56,117 nt of DNA from Thiomargarita sp. (GTDB taxonomy: Bacteria; Pseudomonadota; Gammaproteobacteria; Beggiatoales; Beggiatoaceae). A program made the position numbers and the translations under genes. The notes beneath the pieces were generated by a model that worked only from the letters and a program-made list of their open reading frames with translations, was not told the origin of the DNA and made no database searches. Where the stretch lies: positions 1-56,117 of the forward strand of contig DYPD01000008.1 in the NCBI GenBank assembly GCA_020720115.1. Direction: 5' to 3'. Shown here piece by piece: positions 7,605 to 16,157 of the stretch; position 1 is the stretch's first letter, and every line of letters starts with the position of its first letter.

Positions 7605-9176
7605 ATGAACATAAAAAAAAATATGAGAACACGCGGTATTGCAGTTTTTTATCGTTTTCTTGAGTTTTACCCTTGGGTGGGCGATTTGCTTGCTCTGTTG
7701 GCAGGTGGTTTATTGGTGCTGGCGTTCGCGCCTTTTAACCTTTTTCCGTTAGCAGTGCTGTCCACTGCGCTCCTGTTTTTAGTCTGGAAATCCTGTACGC
7801 CGCTGCGTGCGCTCTGGCGCGGTTGGCTGTTTGGCGTGGGGTTGTTCGGCTTTGGCGTGTATTGGCTACACATCAGCTTAACCCAATTTGGCGGCATTAC
7901 CCTGCCCATCGCCCTATTTCTCAATGCGCTGTTTGTCATGGTCATGGCGCTCTATCCGGCTTTTCTAGGCTGGTTTATCTTAAAAGTGTTTCCCGTATGC
8001 AATAAAGTCCGCCTACTCGCCGCGTTGCCAGCCGCTTGGACGCTGTTAGAATGGTTTCGCAGTTGGTTTTTAACCGGATTTCCTTGGTTATCCATTGGCT
8101 ATAGCCAACTAGACGCACCGCTGGCAGGACTTGCGCCGCTCTTTGGCGTGTACGGCGTTTCCTGGGCAGTGACTTTCAGCGCCAGCCTATTGGTCTATGC
8201 GCTCTTGGACGGACGCCAAGCTTGGCCGGTCTGGCCGGCTTTATTGGTATTATGGGGCTTAGGCGGTGTATTGACTCAAGCTAGTTGGACGCGCTCTTTA
8301 GAACAACCCTTGAATGTCGTCATGATTCAAGGCAATACCATTCCTGAAATCAAATTCGACCCGCTCCATACCCAAACGATTTTGGATTCTTATTTGAATT
8401 TAAGCCGTCAGCACCGCGACGCTGATTTGATTATTTGGCCCGAAACAGCCATTCCCTTGTTCTTTCACGAAGCAACTGCCATTGGTTTTATAGATGAAGT
8501 AGTCCAAGAAGCACGCGAACACAAGACTGCCTTTCTCATTGGTATTCCAGTGGAAAATGCAGAAACCGGTCAGTATTACAATGCGGTGGTAGGATTGAAT
8601 GCTGATTCAACCGAGTTTTACTACAAACAACACCTAGTGCCTTTTGGCGAATACATGCCGTTTCGTAGCTTAGTGGAATCTTGGCAAAAGATGATTCGGA
8701 TTCCTTTTTCAGACTTTACGCCGGGTTCCAAAGAACAGCCTTTAATCAAAGCAACCCGTTATGCTATTGGGGTATCTATTTGCTATGAAGATGCGTTTCC
8801 AGATGAAATGCGTCAGGTGTTACCTAATGCGACTTTATTGGTGAATGTCAGCAATGATAGTTGGTTTGGCAATTCTATTGCGCCGCACCAGCATTTACAA
8901 ATTGCGCGGATGCGGGCATTAGAATCAGGGCGCTATTTACTGCGGGCAACCAACACGGGCGTGTCGGCGATTATTGATGATCGCGGCAATATCGTGGCGC
9001 AAATGCCGCAATTTCAAGAAGGCGTGGTCAAAGCGCAAGTGATACCCTTTGACGGCGGCACGCCTTACAGCTTATCCGGCAATATCCCTTTGTTATTCAT
9101 CATGTTTGTGTGTCTGCTGGTGGGGATTGTTCTGCATCACTACTGGTATCCGGCTCATCATCCCAAACCCGTGTAA
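7605..9176 (+). CDS. lnt: Apolipoprotein N-acyltransferase
   Basis: A 523-residue inner-membrane enzyme that adds the third acyl chain to outer-membrane lipoproteins. About six N-terminal TM helices are followed by a periplasmic nitrilase-like domain with the Glu-Lys-Cys triad visible in order: 'IIWPETAIPLFF', 'YYKQHLVPFGEYMPF' and 'IGVSICYEDAFPDE'. A final C-terminal TM helix closes the protein. Two Met codons lie close together at the start (7605 and 7623); the first is kept because it follows corC by three bases. The 3' end overlaps the convergent zinc-ribbon gene by 77 bp. Confidence 0.96.
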   Translation: MNIKKNMRTRGIAVFYRFLEFYPWVGDLLALLAGGLLVLAFAPFNLFPLAVLSTALLFLVWKSCTPLRALWRGWLFGVGLFGFGVYWLHISLTQFGGITLPIALFLNALFVMVMALYPAFLGWFILKVFPVCNKVRLLAALPAAWTLLEWFRSWFLTGFPWLSIGYSQLDAPLAGLAPLFGVYGVSWAVTFSASLLVYALLDGRQAWPVWPALLVLWGLGGVLTQASWTRSLEQPLNVVMIQGNTIPEIKFDPLHTQTILDSYLNLSRQHRDADLIIWPETAIPLFFHEATAIGFIDEVVQEAREHKTAFLIGIPVENAETGQYYNAVVGLNADSTEFYYKQHLVPFGEYMPFRSLVESWQKMIRIPFSDFTPGSKEQPLIKATRYAIGVSICYEDAFPDEMRQVLPNATLLVNVSNDSWFGNSIAPHQHLQIARMRALESGRYLLRATNTGVSAIIDDRGNIVAQMPQFQEGVVKAQVIPFDGGTPYSLSGNIPLLFIMFVCLLVGIVLHHYWYPAHHPKPV

Positions 9177-9681
9177 AGGCTGTGTGCTGGCAGTTCGCGC
9201 AAGGAACAATCTGCGCCGGACTGTGAAACAGTTGCACTGTGCCGCAATTATCGCAGCACAGTGCACCAGGACCCGTTATTTCTCCTGCTTGCCACACTGT
9301 ATTTGCTTGGGCTTCCAATTCTAGGCGCGTCAGTTCTTCCTGGGTATGGTCTACCATAGTGCTGAACATATCTAGCAAGCGGTCTTCAATTAAATCCAAA
9401 TCAAAGCGCATCCAATCACGCAAGCCCTGTCCGGTATCTGCTAGAAATTGTGCAGCATCTTGCAGATCACGCTGCAAATAAGTGCCTAATTTTCGCGCTT
9501 CTTCCTCGCCTAATTCTTCCAGTTCAATGGCTTTATCAACAGCCGCATCAATGTGCGTTTGGATACTTGGCAAAGTGTCTTGCTTGGCATGTTGCAAGGC
9601 GCTTTCAACCCGCTGCATCATGTTGCGGTAAGCCAATTCAAGCTTGGCTTCGAGTTTATCGCTAAGGGATTGTTCTGACAT
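9100..9681 (-). CDS. DUF1451/YbeL-like zinc-ribbon protein
   Basis: A 193-residue protein starting at the ATG at 9681, which has AGGAG seven bases upstream; the ORF track start at 9759 lacks a site. The N-terminal two thirds is acidic and helical ('VDKAIELEELGEEEARKLGT'), and the C-terminus has a zinc ribbon with two CxxC knuckles ('LCCDNCGTVQLFHSPAQIVP' then 'CANCQHTAF'). This matches the YbeL/DUF1451 family of unknown function. The last 77 bases run antisense inside the 3' end of lnt, so the acidic tail after the ribbon may be a late extension. Confidence 0.82.
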   Translation of the reverse strand: MSEQSLSDKLEAKLELAYRNMMQRVESALQHAKQDTLPSIQTHIDAAVDKAIELEELGEEEARKLGTYLQRDLQDAAQFLADTGQGLRDWMRFDLDLIEDRLLDMFSTMVDHTQEELTRLELEAQANTVWQAGEITGPGALCCDNCGTVQLFHSPAQIVPCANCQHTAFTRVWDDEPDTSSDAEQSPPADTQT

Positions 9682-9892
9682 GAGCATTCTCCTGTAGATT
9701 GTATAAATTTTGTGGGTTTGGGAGTGGAGAAAAACCAGGGTACATCTTCGACTGCGCATCCTTTAGCATCAGTAGATGAAATGCTGAGGATTTTACACGC
9801 TGGGTAGGAACTGCTGAGAATAGAATACGGCTTCGGTTGCATTCAATCTCACTCTGCAAACCACTCACTTGAGCGGGATGCAGAGCGAGGTA

Positions 9893-10831
9893 TTAATCCA
9901 TAAACAGAGAACTGACTGATTCTTCTTCGCTCACGCGGCGGATGGTTTCTGCCAACATCTCGGCAATGCTCAGTTGGCGGATTTTTGCACAATTGAGCGC
10001 CTCTTGACGCAACGGAATGGTATCTGTCACTACCAACTCGTCAAGCTGTGATTTATTAATATTATCAATGGCTTTGCCGGATAATACGGGATGCGTGCAG
10101 TACGCCATCACCTGCGCTGCGCCGTGCTCTTTCAAAGCTATCGCAGCCTGGCATAAAGTGCCTGCCGTATCCACTAAATCGTCAATCAGCACACAGGAGC
10201 GATCTCGCACATCACCGATAATGTGCATCACCTTTGCCTCGTTTGGACGCGGGCGGCGTTTATCAATGATTGCCAGATCAGCATCATCTAATTGCTTTGC
10301 CAAGGCACGGGCGCGCACCACACCGCCCACATCCGGCGATACCACCATTAAATTCGGGTGTTTTTTCTTCCAGATGTCGCCCAGCAATACGGGCGAGGCG
10401 TAGATATTATCCACCGGCAAATCAAAGAAACCTTGAATTTGGTCAGCGTGCAAATCCATCGTCAACACCCGATCAGTGCCCACGCTGGTGATCATGTTCG
10501 CTACGACTTTAGCGGTAATGGGTACACGCGCTGAACGCGGACGGCGATCTTGACGGGAATAACCAAAATAAGGGATCACGGTGGTGACACGCGCTGCGGA
10601 CGCACGGCGTACTGCGTCCACCAATACCAACATTTCCATTAAATGATCGTTGGCGGGAGAGCAGGTTGGCTGGATAATGAAAACATCCTTGCCGCGCACG
10701 TTTTCCATGATTTCCACAAAGATTTCGCCGTCGCTAAAGCGACCCACAGTGGCACGTCCCAGTGGCATATTGAGATGTGTTGCCACAGCCTGAGCCAGCG
10801 GTGGATTGGCGCTACCAGTAAAAACGATCAT
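9893..10831 (-). CDS. prs: Ribose-phosphate pyrophosphokinase
   Basis: 312 residues from the ATG giving '[14 protein letters not shown]', the normal N-terminus; the ORF track adds 30 spurious residues. PRPP synthetase motifs are all present: '[12 protein letters not shown]', '[10 protein letters not shown]', the flexible-loop/PRPP region '[12 protein letters not shown]', '[10 protein letters not shown]' and the PRPP-binding '[13 protein letters not shown]'. It makes PRPP from ribose 5-phosphate and ATP for purine, pyrimidine, histidine and NAD synthesis. tRNA-Gln lies 99 bp upstream on the same strand, the arrangement common in gammaproteobacteria, and the two are probably co-transcribed. The usual upstream ispE is missing. 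Confidence 0.97.
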   Translation of the reverse strand: MIVFTGSANPPLAQAVATHLNMPLGRATVGRFSDGEIFVEIMENVRGKDVFIIQPTCSPANDHLMEMLVLVDAVRRASAARVTTVIPYFGYSRQDRRPRSARVPITAKVVANMITSVGTDRVLTMDLHADQIQGFFDLPVDNIYASPVLLGDIWKKKHPNLMVVSPDVGGVVRARALAKQLDDADLAIIDKRRPRPNEAKVMHIIGDVRDRSCVLIDDLVDTAGTLCQAAIALKEHGAAQVMAYCTHPVLSGKAIDNINKSQLDELVVTDTIPLRQEALNCAKIRQLSIAEMLAETIRRVSEEESVSSLFMD

Positions 10832-10930
10832 TTTGTGGTTGATATGTTTGCCGGGGTTCCGGTGAACGCTGATTGGCTTGAGCAAGGTAGTGTATCTGCC
10901 TGATTTGGAGTGATAAACCACACTGAAAGA

Positions 10931-11005
10931 TGGCTGGGGCGGTAGGATTCGAACCTACGGTACACGGGATCAAAACCCGATGCCTTACCGCTTGGCTACA
11001 CCCCA
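10931..11005 (-). tRNA. tRNA-Gln (TTG)
   Basis: The minus strand reads TGGGGTGTAGCCAAGCGGTA at the 5' end, an anticodon loop TTTTGAT (anticodon TTG) on a TCGGG/CCCGT stem, a T arm with GGTTCGAATCC, and ends in GCCCCAGCCA with CCA encoded. The 75-nt length and the U1-containing acceptor stem TGGGGT are typical of bacterial tRNA-Gln. Confidence 0.97.
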
Positions 11006-11043
11006 GTGATGCACCCCTGTTACCAGGGGCAGTGAAGGCTGGG

Positions 11044-11073
11044 ATTATAACAGTTTTTACACCGAGGTGACAG
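11044..11073 (-). promoter_or_regulatory. Candidate sigma-70 promoter for tRNA-Gln-prs
   Basis: On the minus strand a perfect -10 TATAAT (11049-11044) lies about 40 bases upstream of the mature tRNA end, with TGTCAC as a weak -35 at 18-bp spacing. A small hairpin CCCCTG-TTAC-CAGGGG sits in the predicted tRNA 5' leader. Confidence 0.45.
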
Positions 11074-11235
11074 CCACAGAAATAAGGCGATGCCCTAAGC
11101 CCAATGCCTATAGCCAAGGTTGCTGGAAAATTGTTTATAATTATCATAGGTATTTTTCATTAAGTCTATTTATCAAGGGGATCTCAGTGACTTCTTCAGC
11201 AGCAAGGATTGGGTGAGGTGAATAAAAACGCTATT

Positions 11236-12207
11236 ATGCCTATGAACGAGTTTTCTTTAATTCAAACCTATTTTGCCGCTCATGCGCTTTCGCGTAGCGA
11301 TGTGCTGTTGGGCATCGGTGATGATGCGGCTTTGTGTCAGGTGCCGGCGGGGCAGGTGTTGGCGGTGTCAGTGGATACTTTGGTGGCGGGCGCGCATTTT
11401 CCGCTTGACACCACACCTTTTGATATTGGTTACAAGGCGCTGGCGGTGAATTTGAGCGATATGGCGGCGATGGGCGCTCAACCGGCTTGGTTTACTTTGG
11501 CGCTGACTTTACCAGCAGCTGATGCGGATTGGCTGGCAGCGTTTTCGCGGGGCTTGTTGCACCTAGCGCAGCAGTTTCAGGTGGCATTGATTGGCGGGGA
11601 TACGACGTGCGGGGCTTTAACTATCAGTGTGCAAATTATGGGTTTTTGTCCGCCAGCATTGGCTATCAAGCGCCAGGGGGCGCAGGTGGGCGAGGGGATT
11701 TATGTGACCGGAACTTTGGGCGATGCGGGGGTAGCGTTGCGGGTGCTACTGGGTGAGATGGCATTGTCGCAGGCGCAGCTTGCGCAAGTGCTGCCGCGTT
11801 TGCAGCGCCCCACGCCTAGAGTTGCAGCGGGGCTGGCGTTGCGCGGATTGGCGAGCAGTGCAATTGATGTTTCGGATGGTTTGCTGGCGGATTTGGGGCA
11901 TGTGTTGGACTCGGTAGGGCTGGGCGCTGAACTTTATTTGCCAGATTTGCCTTTGTCGCCGCTGTTGCAGGCATTGCCGCCAGCTCTCGCCTGGCAGATG
12001 GCTTTAACCGCTGGAGATGATTATGAACTCTGCTTTACCCTGCCTGTTGCACATTCCGCACAGGTGTCACAGAAATTAGCGTCTAGTGCTTGTGTTACGC
12101 GCTGTACGCGCATTGGTACTGTGACCCAAGCGCCGGGTATTGTATGCTTAGAAGCACCTGAGCGTATTTATGTAGTGCCCTCCTCTAGCGGTTATCGGCA
12201 TTTTTGA
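11236..12207 (+). CDS. thiL: Thiamine-monophosphate kinase
   Basis: About 323 residues. ThiL motifs: 'VLLGIGDDAAL', 'VSVDTLVAGAHFPL', 'DIGYKALAVNLSDMAAMGA', 'ALIGGDTTCG', 'AIDVSDGLLADLGH' and 'AGDDYELCF'. It phosphorylates thiamine phosphate to the cofactor diphosphate. The start is uncertain: ATG 11236 or 11242 best fits the family N-terminus ('MNEFSLIQTYF'), whereas GTG at 11218 has an AAGGA nine bases upstream and TTG at 11209 is the ORF track choice. The gene is monocistronic here; thiE is 18 kb away, and the usual nusB and pgpA neighbours are absent. Confidence 0.95.
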   Translation: MPMNEFSLIQTYFAAHALSRSDVLLGIGDDAALCQVPAGQVLAVSVDTLVAGAHFPLDTTPFDIGYKALAVNLSDMAAMGAQPAWFTLALTLPAADADWLAAFSRGLLHLAQQFQVALIGGDTTCGALTISVQIMGFCPPALAIKRQGAQVGEGIYVTGTLGDAGVALRVLLGEMALSQAQLAQVLPRLQRPTPRVAAGLALRGLASSAIDVSDGLLADLGHVLDSVGLGAELYLPDLPLSPLLQALPPALAWQMALTAGDDYELCFTLPVAHSAQVSQKLASSACVTRCTRIGTVTQAPGIVCLEAPERIYVVPSSSGYRHF

Positions 12208-12242
12208 TATGGCATCCTAGTTGCACCTGCTTAGGTAAAAAG

Positions 12243-12316
12243 GGATGTCTTGCACTCGGTAGGCAGTAACCGCAAGCCACCGCGCTACCCTGCGGTATCT
12301 GCAAGTAGTAGCATCC
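12243..12316 (+). promoter_or_regulatory. Structured 5' leader with possible pseudoknot, upstream of ten-PAS gene
   Basis: Outer helices GGATG/CATCC (12243-12247 with 12312-12316) and CTTGCA/TGCAAG (12249-12254 with 12300-12305) enclose an inner helix ACCGCA/TGCGGT (12269-12274 with 12291-12296). GGTAG (12258-12262), 5' of the inner helix, can pair with CTACC (12285-12289) in its loop, forming an H-type pseudoknot. It ends about 36 bases before the ATG at 12353. No known riboswitch class was matched with confidence. Confidence 0.4.
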
Positions 12317-12352
12317 TCATTAGGAAGAACCATCGCTTTTAGGATACCCCTT

Positions 12353-15300
12353 ATGTCCGAGACCTCGCACCACTCGCGTTTTTTCTGGCGTTCCTCTGCC
12401 ATGTTCGCGATCCTTGACTTTGAAATACGCTTCAAAGAGGTCAATGCAGCGTGGGAAAAAACCCTGGGCTTGTCTACTGGTCCGCTGCTGACCAAATCGC
12501 TATTGAATTTCATCCATCCTGAAGATCGCCTGTCCACTGAGTATTACTTTGAACAATTACTCAAGGGCGGGGTTTCTACTGCTTTTTCCAGCCGTTTCCG
12601 GCATCAAAACGGTACTTACCGGCATTTGCTCTGGGAAGTGACTGCGGCTGCTTCGCAGGAAGACGCTTTTTATATCACAGCAATGGACATCAGCGGGCGC
12701 GAGCGCCCGTCGGTGGCTGACGAAATGGTCAGCGTGCTGGAAGAAGGCGTGGTGTTGCAGTATGCCAACGGTACTATTGGCGCCTGCAATCCAAGCGCTG
12801 AGCGGATATTAGGCTTACCGCCTGATCAGATGATTGGCTGGACGCTGATAGACCCTGATTGGCAAATGATTAAAGAAGATGGCACCCCTTTTCCGACCGA
12901 AACTCATCCGGCGATCTGTACCTTGCGCACGGGCAAAGCCTATACCGACAGCATTATCGGTGTAGAGAAACCTGACGGCGAGGTGCTCTGGCTCAAAGTA
13001 AACGCACATCCGCTGTGGCGCGATGAAATGACGCCTTACGCGGTAGTGATTTCCTTTGCCGATGTGACCCGTTTCAAAGAAACTGAACACTCGTTACGCG
13101 ATCACATGGAAACCCAGGCGGCAGGAACACCGACGGGCAAGGGCGCAGACAGCGATTTTTGGGATTGGAATCTGGAAACCAATCGCATCAGCTTCTCTGT
13201 ACAGTGGAAACGCATGTTAGGCTACGAAGACAGCGAATTACTGGGCGCGGCAGAAAGCTGGTATCAGCGTATTCATCCAGTGGATTACAAGCGCGTTATG
13301 GCAGACATCCAAAATCATCTGGAAGGCATTACGCACCGCTTAGAAAACACGCACCGTTTGCAGCACAAAGACGGCAGCTATCGCTGGGTGCGCTGCACTG
13401 GTACTACGGTGCGGGATGCGTCAGGCAAACCAGTGCATTTAATCGGGATGCACACTGACATCACCGAGCGCCAACAAGCCGAAGATCAACGGCAACTCAG
13501 CGAAACCAAATACCAACAACTGATGGATACGGAAACCGATGGCGTGCTGTTGGTAGATGCAGATAGCGACAAAATTTTGGATGTGAACCGCGCCGCAACG
13601 CAAATCTATGGCTACAATCGCCAAGAGTTTTTGCGCATGAAACGGGCAGAACTCTCCGCACAAATTGAAAAGCCTAATCCGTCCAACAAACGCACCACGC
13701 GCCAGACGCGCCGCCGTCATCACAAGCGCCGCGACGAAAGCGTGTTTCCAGTAGAAATCACCACCAATCCTTTTGTCTTGCAAGGCAAAGAAATGCTGAT
13801 ACTGGTCATCCGCGATACCAGCGAACGCCAGCAGCTAGAAACTGCACTGTGGGAAAGTCAGTCCAAGTACCGCCAATTATTCGAGGCATCTTCTGCCGCG
13901 ACCATCGTTTTTGATGCCAATTCGCAGCAAATATTTGACATCAACAATGTAGCAGTGTCCATGTATGGTTACACCAAAGACGAATGGCTGCATTTAACCA
14001 CCAGCGATCTGTCGGCAGAACCGGTCAAATCCCGCGCCTCGCTCTACAGCGGCACGCGCCATCAAATCATTCCGCTACGCTGGCATAAGAAAAAAGACGG
14101 CACCGTATTTCCAGTGGAAATTTCCAGTGGCAGCAGCTACTTATTCCAAGGACGCTCCTTGGTCTGTGCGACCTTGCGCGACATCACCGACCGCCGCGCT
14201 GCCGAAGAAGCCCTGCGTGCCGAGCGCGATTTTGTGCAAACCCTGGTACAAAACTCGCCAACCTTTTTCTTCGCAGTGAATCCTAACGGCAATATTCGTA
14301 TGCTCAATAACGCCATGCTCAAAGCCTTGGAGTACAACTTAGAAGAACTGGAAGGCAAAGATTTTATCGAGGCGCTCTTGCCCGATAGCGAACGCACGCA
14401 TATGAGCGACCTGTTTGACAGCATGGTGCAATCCATGCGCCCACAAGTCATTGAAAGTCAATTAATAACGCGCTCTGGTCAACGCCTAACTGTAGAATGG
14501 CACAGTCGTGCGGTAGTCAAACCAGAAGGCATGTTGGATTACCTGTTTGGCGTTGGCATTGATATTACCGACCGAGAAAAAACCCAGAGCGATTTGCAGC
14601 TATTCAAATCCATCATTGAAGCCTCGGATGAAGTCATCACCATCAGCACCCCAGAAAATCAACTGATTTACGTCAATCCTGCCTATACCAAGCTGTTTGG
14701 GCGCAGCCTACTACAAGCGCAAGAACAAAATCGGCGCATGGATTATCCGCCAGAATCACACGAAATCATTGAACGCGAAGTCAAACCCGCTTTAGCGCAA
14801 GGTCATGGCTGGAGCGGCGAACTGGATATACTCAATGCCAATGGCAAGCTGCTACATGTGTGGCAACGCGCCGATGCAGTGCGCGATGATAATGGCTTGA
14901 TTGTATTCAAATTTGAACTCATGCACGACATCAGCGAACGCAAACGCATGTGGGAAACTTTGCGCAACCAGTGGGAAGAATATCAACTGATTTTCGACAC
15001 AGTACCCATCATGATTTGGCATCGGGACCACGAAAATCGTCTACTGCATGTCAACAAACCAGCGCAACTGGCGTTTCCAAACGACGACAGCCGCGCCTTT
15101 TTCTCACGCAACCAAGAAGTGCTGCAATCTGGTACGCCCGCTTATGAAAAACAAGACCTGGTTCTCAATCATCTGGGCAGCGAACGCCGCTTGCACATTG
15201 GGCGCATTCCCTGTACGGGCAATCGCGGCAACATCAAAGGCGTGATTGTCTATGCGATAGATATGACCGATTGCGCACCCGTTGCTGGCAGCAGCAAACC

Positions 15301-16018
15301 CCAAGCAGAAGATCGTTTGCGCAAGCTGCTAGAACAATTACCGCTCCTGTTACATGCAGTAGACAAACGCGGACAAGTGTTGGCGTGGAATGCCACAGCA
15401 GAACAGCTTACCGGCTATAGCAATCGAGAAATACTCAACAATAGCAAAGCCTTGCAGATTCTTTATCCAGATCGCCTGCAACAGCAGCGGCTACGCGGCG
15501 AAACCCCAACGCCACGCTGGCAGGGACAAGTGCTCTGCAAAGACGGCAGCCAAAAAGTCATTGATTGGCTAGATATTTCTCCACAATTCAACGTCAGCGC
15601 TTGGCACAACTGGCAACTGGGCATACCCGTTGGGGCAGCCAATGAGCTGGCAGCAACAGCCAAACTGGGTGCGGACGAATTGCCAGATTTTATCTTCAAA
15701 ACCACGCAAATTGGCATCAGTATCACCGATGATCGCGGACGTTTTATTTTAATCAACAAAGCCTTTGCCACCCTATACGGCTACCAGACAGAAGAACTAC
15801 TGAATAAACCCTTCACCCTGGTATTACCCGCTGCACAGCACGACGACGCCATCCGCGACTACTTCAGCTTACTGATCAGCAACGAAGGACCCAAGCTGTT
15901 TAAACATTCCAACGAACAGCGCCGTGACGGTAAAGTCTTTAGTTTAGGCGTACTGACCCACCGCCTACTGTTGGAAGACGGACGCCGAATGCTGGTAAAT
16001 TTCTGCGCCGAGTTATAG
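12353..16018 (+). CDS. Ten-PAS-domain protein without a recognisable output domain
   Basis: A 1221-residue soluble protein built almost entirely of PAS/PAC units. About ten can be counted by repeated starts ('KYQQLMDTETDGVLLVDADS', 'KYRQLFEASSAATIVFDANS', 'DFVQTLVQNSPTFFFAVN') and PAC ends ('MHTDITERQ', 'VIRDTSERQ', 'ATLRDITDRR', 'GVGIDITDRE', 'MHDISERK'). The last unit (about 1115-1221) ends the protein. No HisKA, HATPase, GGDEF, EAL, STAS, HTH or receiver motif and no TM helix is visible. Most PAS arrays end in an enzyme, so this may be a sensory scaffold or a gene that lost its output. No heme- or flavin-binding residue was identified with confidence. A structured leader precedes it. Confidence 0.88.
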   Translation: MSETSHHSRFFWRSSAMFAILDFEIRFKEVNAAWEKTLGLSTGPLLTKSLLNFIHPEDRLSTEYYFEQLLKGGVSTAFSSRFRHQNGTYRHLLWEVTAAASQEDAFYITAMDISGRERPSVADEMVSVLEEGVVLQYANGTIGACNPSAERILGLPPDQMIGWTLIDPDWQMIKEDGTPFPTETHPAICTLRTGKAYTDSIIGVEKPDGEVLWLKVNAHPLWRDEMTPYAVVISFADVTRFKETEHSLRDHMETQAAGTPTGKGADSDFWDWNLETNRISFSVQWKRMLGYEDSELLGAAESWYQRIHPVDYKRVMADIQNHLEGITHRLENTHRLQHKDGSYRWVRCTGTTVRDASGKPVHLIGMHTDITERQQAEDQRQLSETKYQQLMDTETDGVLLVDADSDKILDVNRAATQIYGYNRQEFLRMKRAELSAQIEKPNPSNKRTTRQTRRRHHKRRDESVFPVEITTNPFVLQGKEMLILVIRDTSERQQLETALWESQSKYRQLFEASSAATIVFDANSQQIFDINNVAVSMYGYTKDEWLHLTTSDLSAEPVKSRASLYSGTRHQIIPLRWHKKKDGTVFPVEISSGSSYLFQGRSLVCATLRDITDRRAAEEALRAERDFVQTLVQNSPTFFFAVNPNGNIRMLNNAMLKALEYNLEELEGKDFIEALLPDSERTHMSDLFDSMVQSMRPQVIESQLITRSGQRLTVEWHSRAVVKPEGMLDYLFGVGIDITDREKTQSDLQLFKSIIEASDEVITISTPENQLIYVNPAYTKLFGRSLLQAQEQNRRMDYPPESHEIIEREVKPALAQGHGWSGELDILNANGKLLHVWQRADAVRDDNGLIVFKFELMHDISERKRMWETLRNQWEEYQLIFDTVPIMIWHRDHENRLLHVNKPAQLAFPNDDSRAFFSRNQEVLQSGTPAYEKQDLVLNHLGSERRLHIGRIPCTGNRGNIKGVIVYAIDMTDCAPVAGSSKPQAEDRLRKLLEQLPLLLHAVDKRGQVLAWNATAEQLTGYSNREILNNSKALQILYPDRLQQQRLRGETPTPRWQGQVLCKDGSQKVIDWLDISPQFNVSAWHNWQLGIPVGAANELAATAKLGADELPDFIFKTTQIGISITDDRGRFILINKAFATLYGYQTEELLNKPFTLVLPAAQHDDAIRDYFSLLISNEGPKLFKHSNEQRRDGKVFSLGVLTHRLLLEDGRRMLVNFCAEL

Positions 16019-16021
16019 CAT

Positions 16022-16060
16022 CAGCGCCTTGAATTGAAAGGCGCTGTATTAAATTGGTTT
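16022..16060 (+). terminator. Rho-independent terminator after the ten-PAS gene
   Basis: A perfect nine-bp stem CAGCGCCTT/AAGGCGCTG starts four bases after the stop codon, followed by TATTAAATTGGTTTTT. The T-rich tract is interrupted, so strength is moderate. Confidence 0.65.
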
Positions 16061-16072
16061 TTCTACTGCCAG

Positions 16073-16145
16073 GTCAGTTAAACTAGAGGAGGTATTAAAC
16101 TGACGCACACGGGCATTTGCCGCACTAAACCCTCCTCAAGCTGAC
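16073..16145 (+). promoter_or_regulatory. Structured 5' leader of the aminotransferase gene
   Basis: GTCAG (16073-16077) pairs with CTGAC (16141-16145), and GAGGAGG (16086-16092) pairs with CCTCCTC (16131-16137), enclosing a small hairpin around CGGGCA-TT-TGCCG. The closing arm ends just before the AAGGA ribosome-binding site of the gene at 16158. The GAGGAGG arm resembles a Shine-Dalgarno sequence sequestered by its complement. Confidence 0.45.
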
Positions 16146-16157
16146 AAGGAATCTTAT

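Noticed and set aside
12243-12316. c-di-GMP-I (GEMM) riboswitch
   Set aside because: Some short strings resemble the GEMM 3' half, but the conserved 5' half and tetraloop-receptor layout are absent, so only 'structured leader' is claimed.
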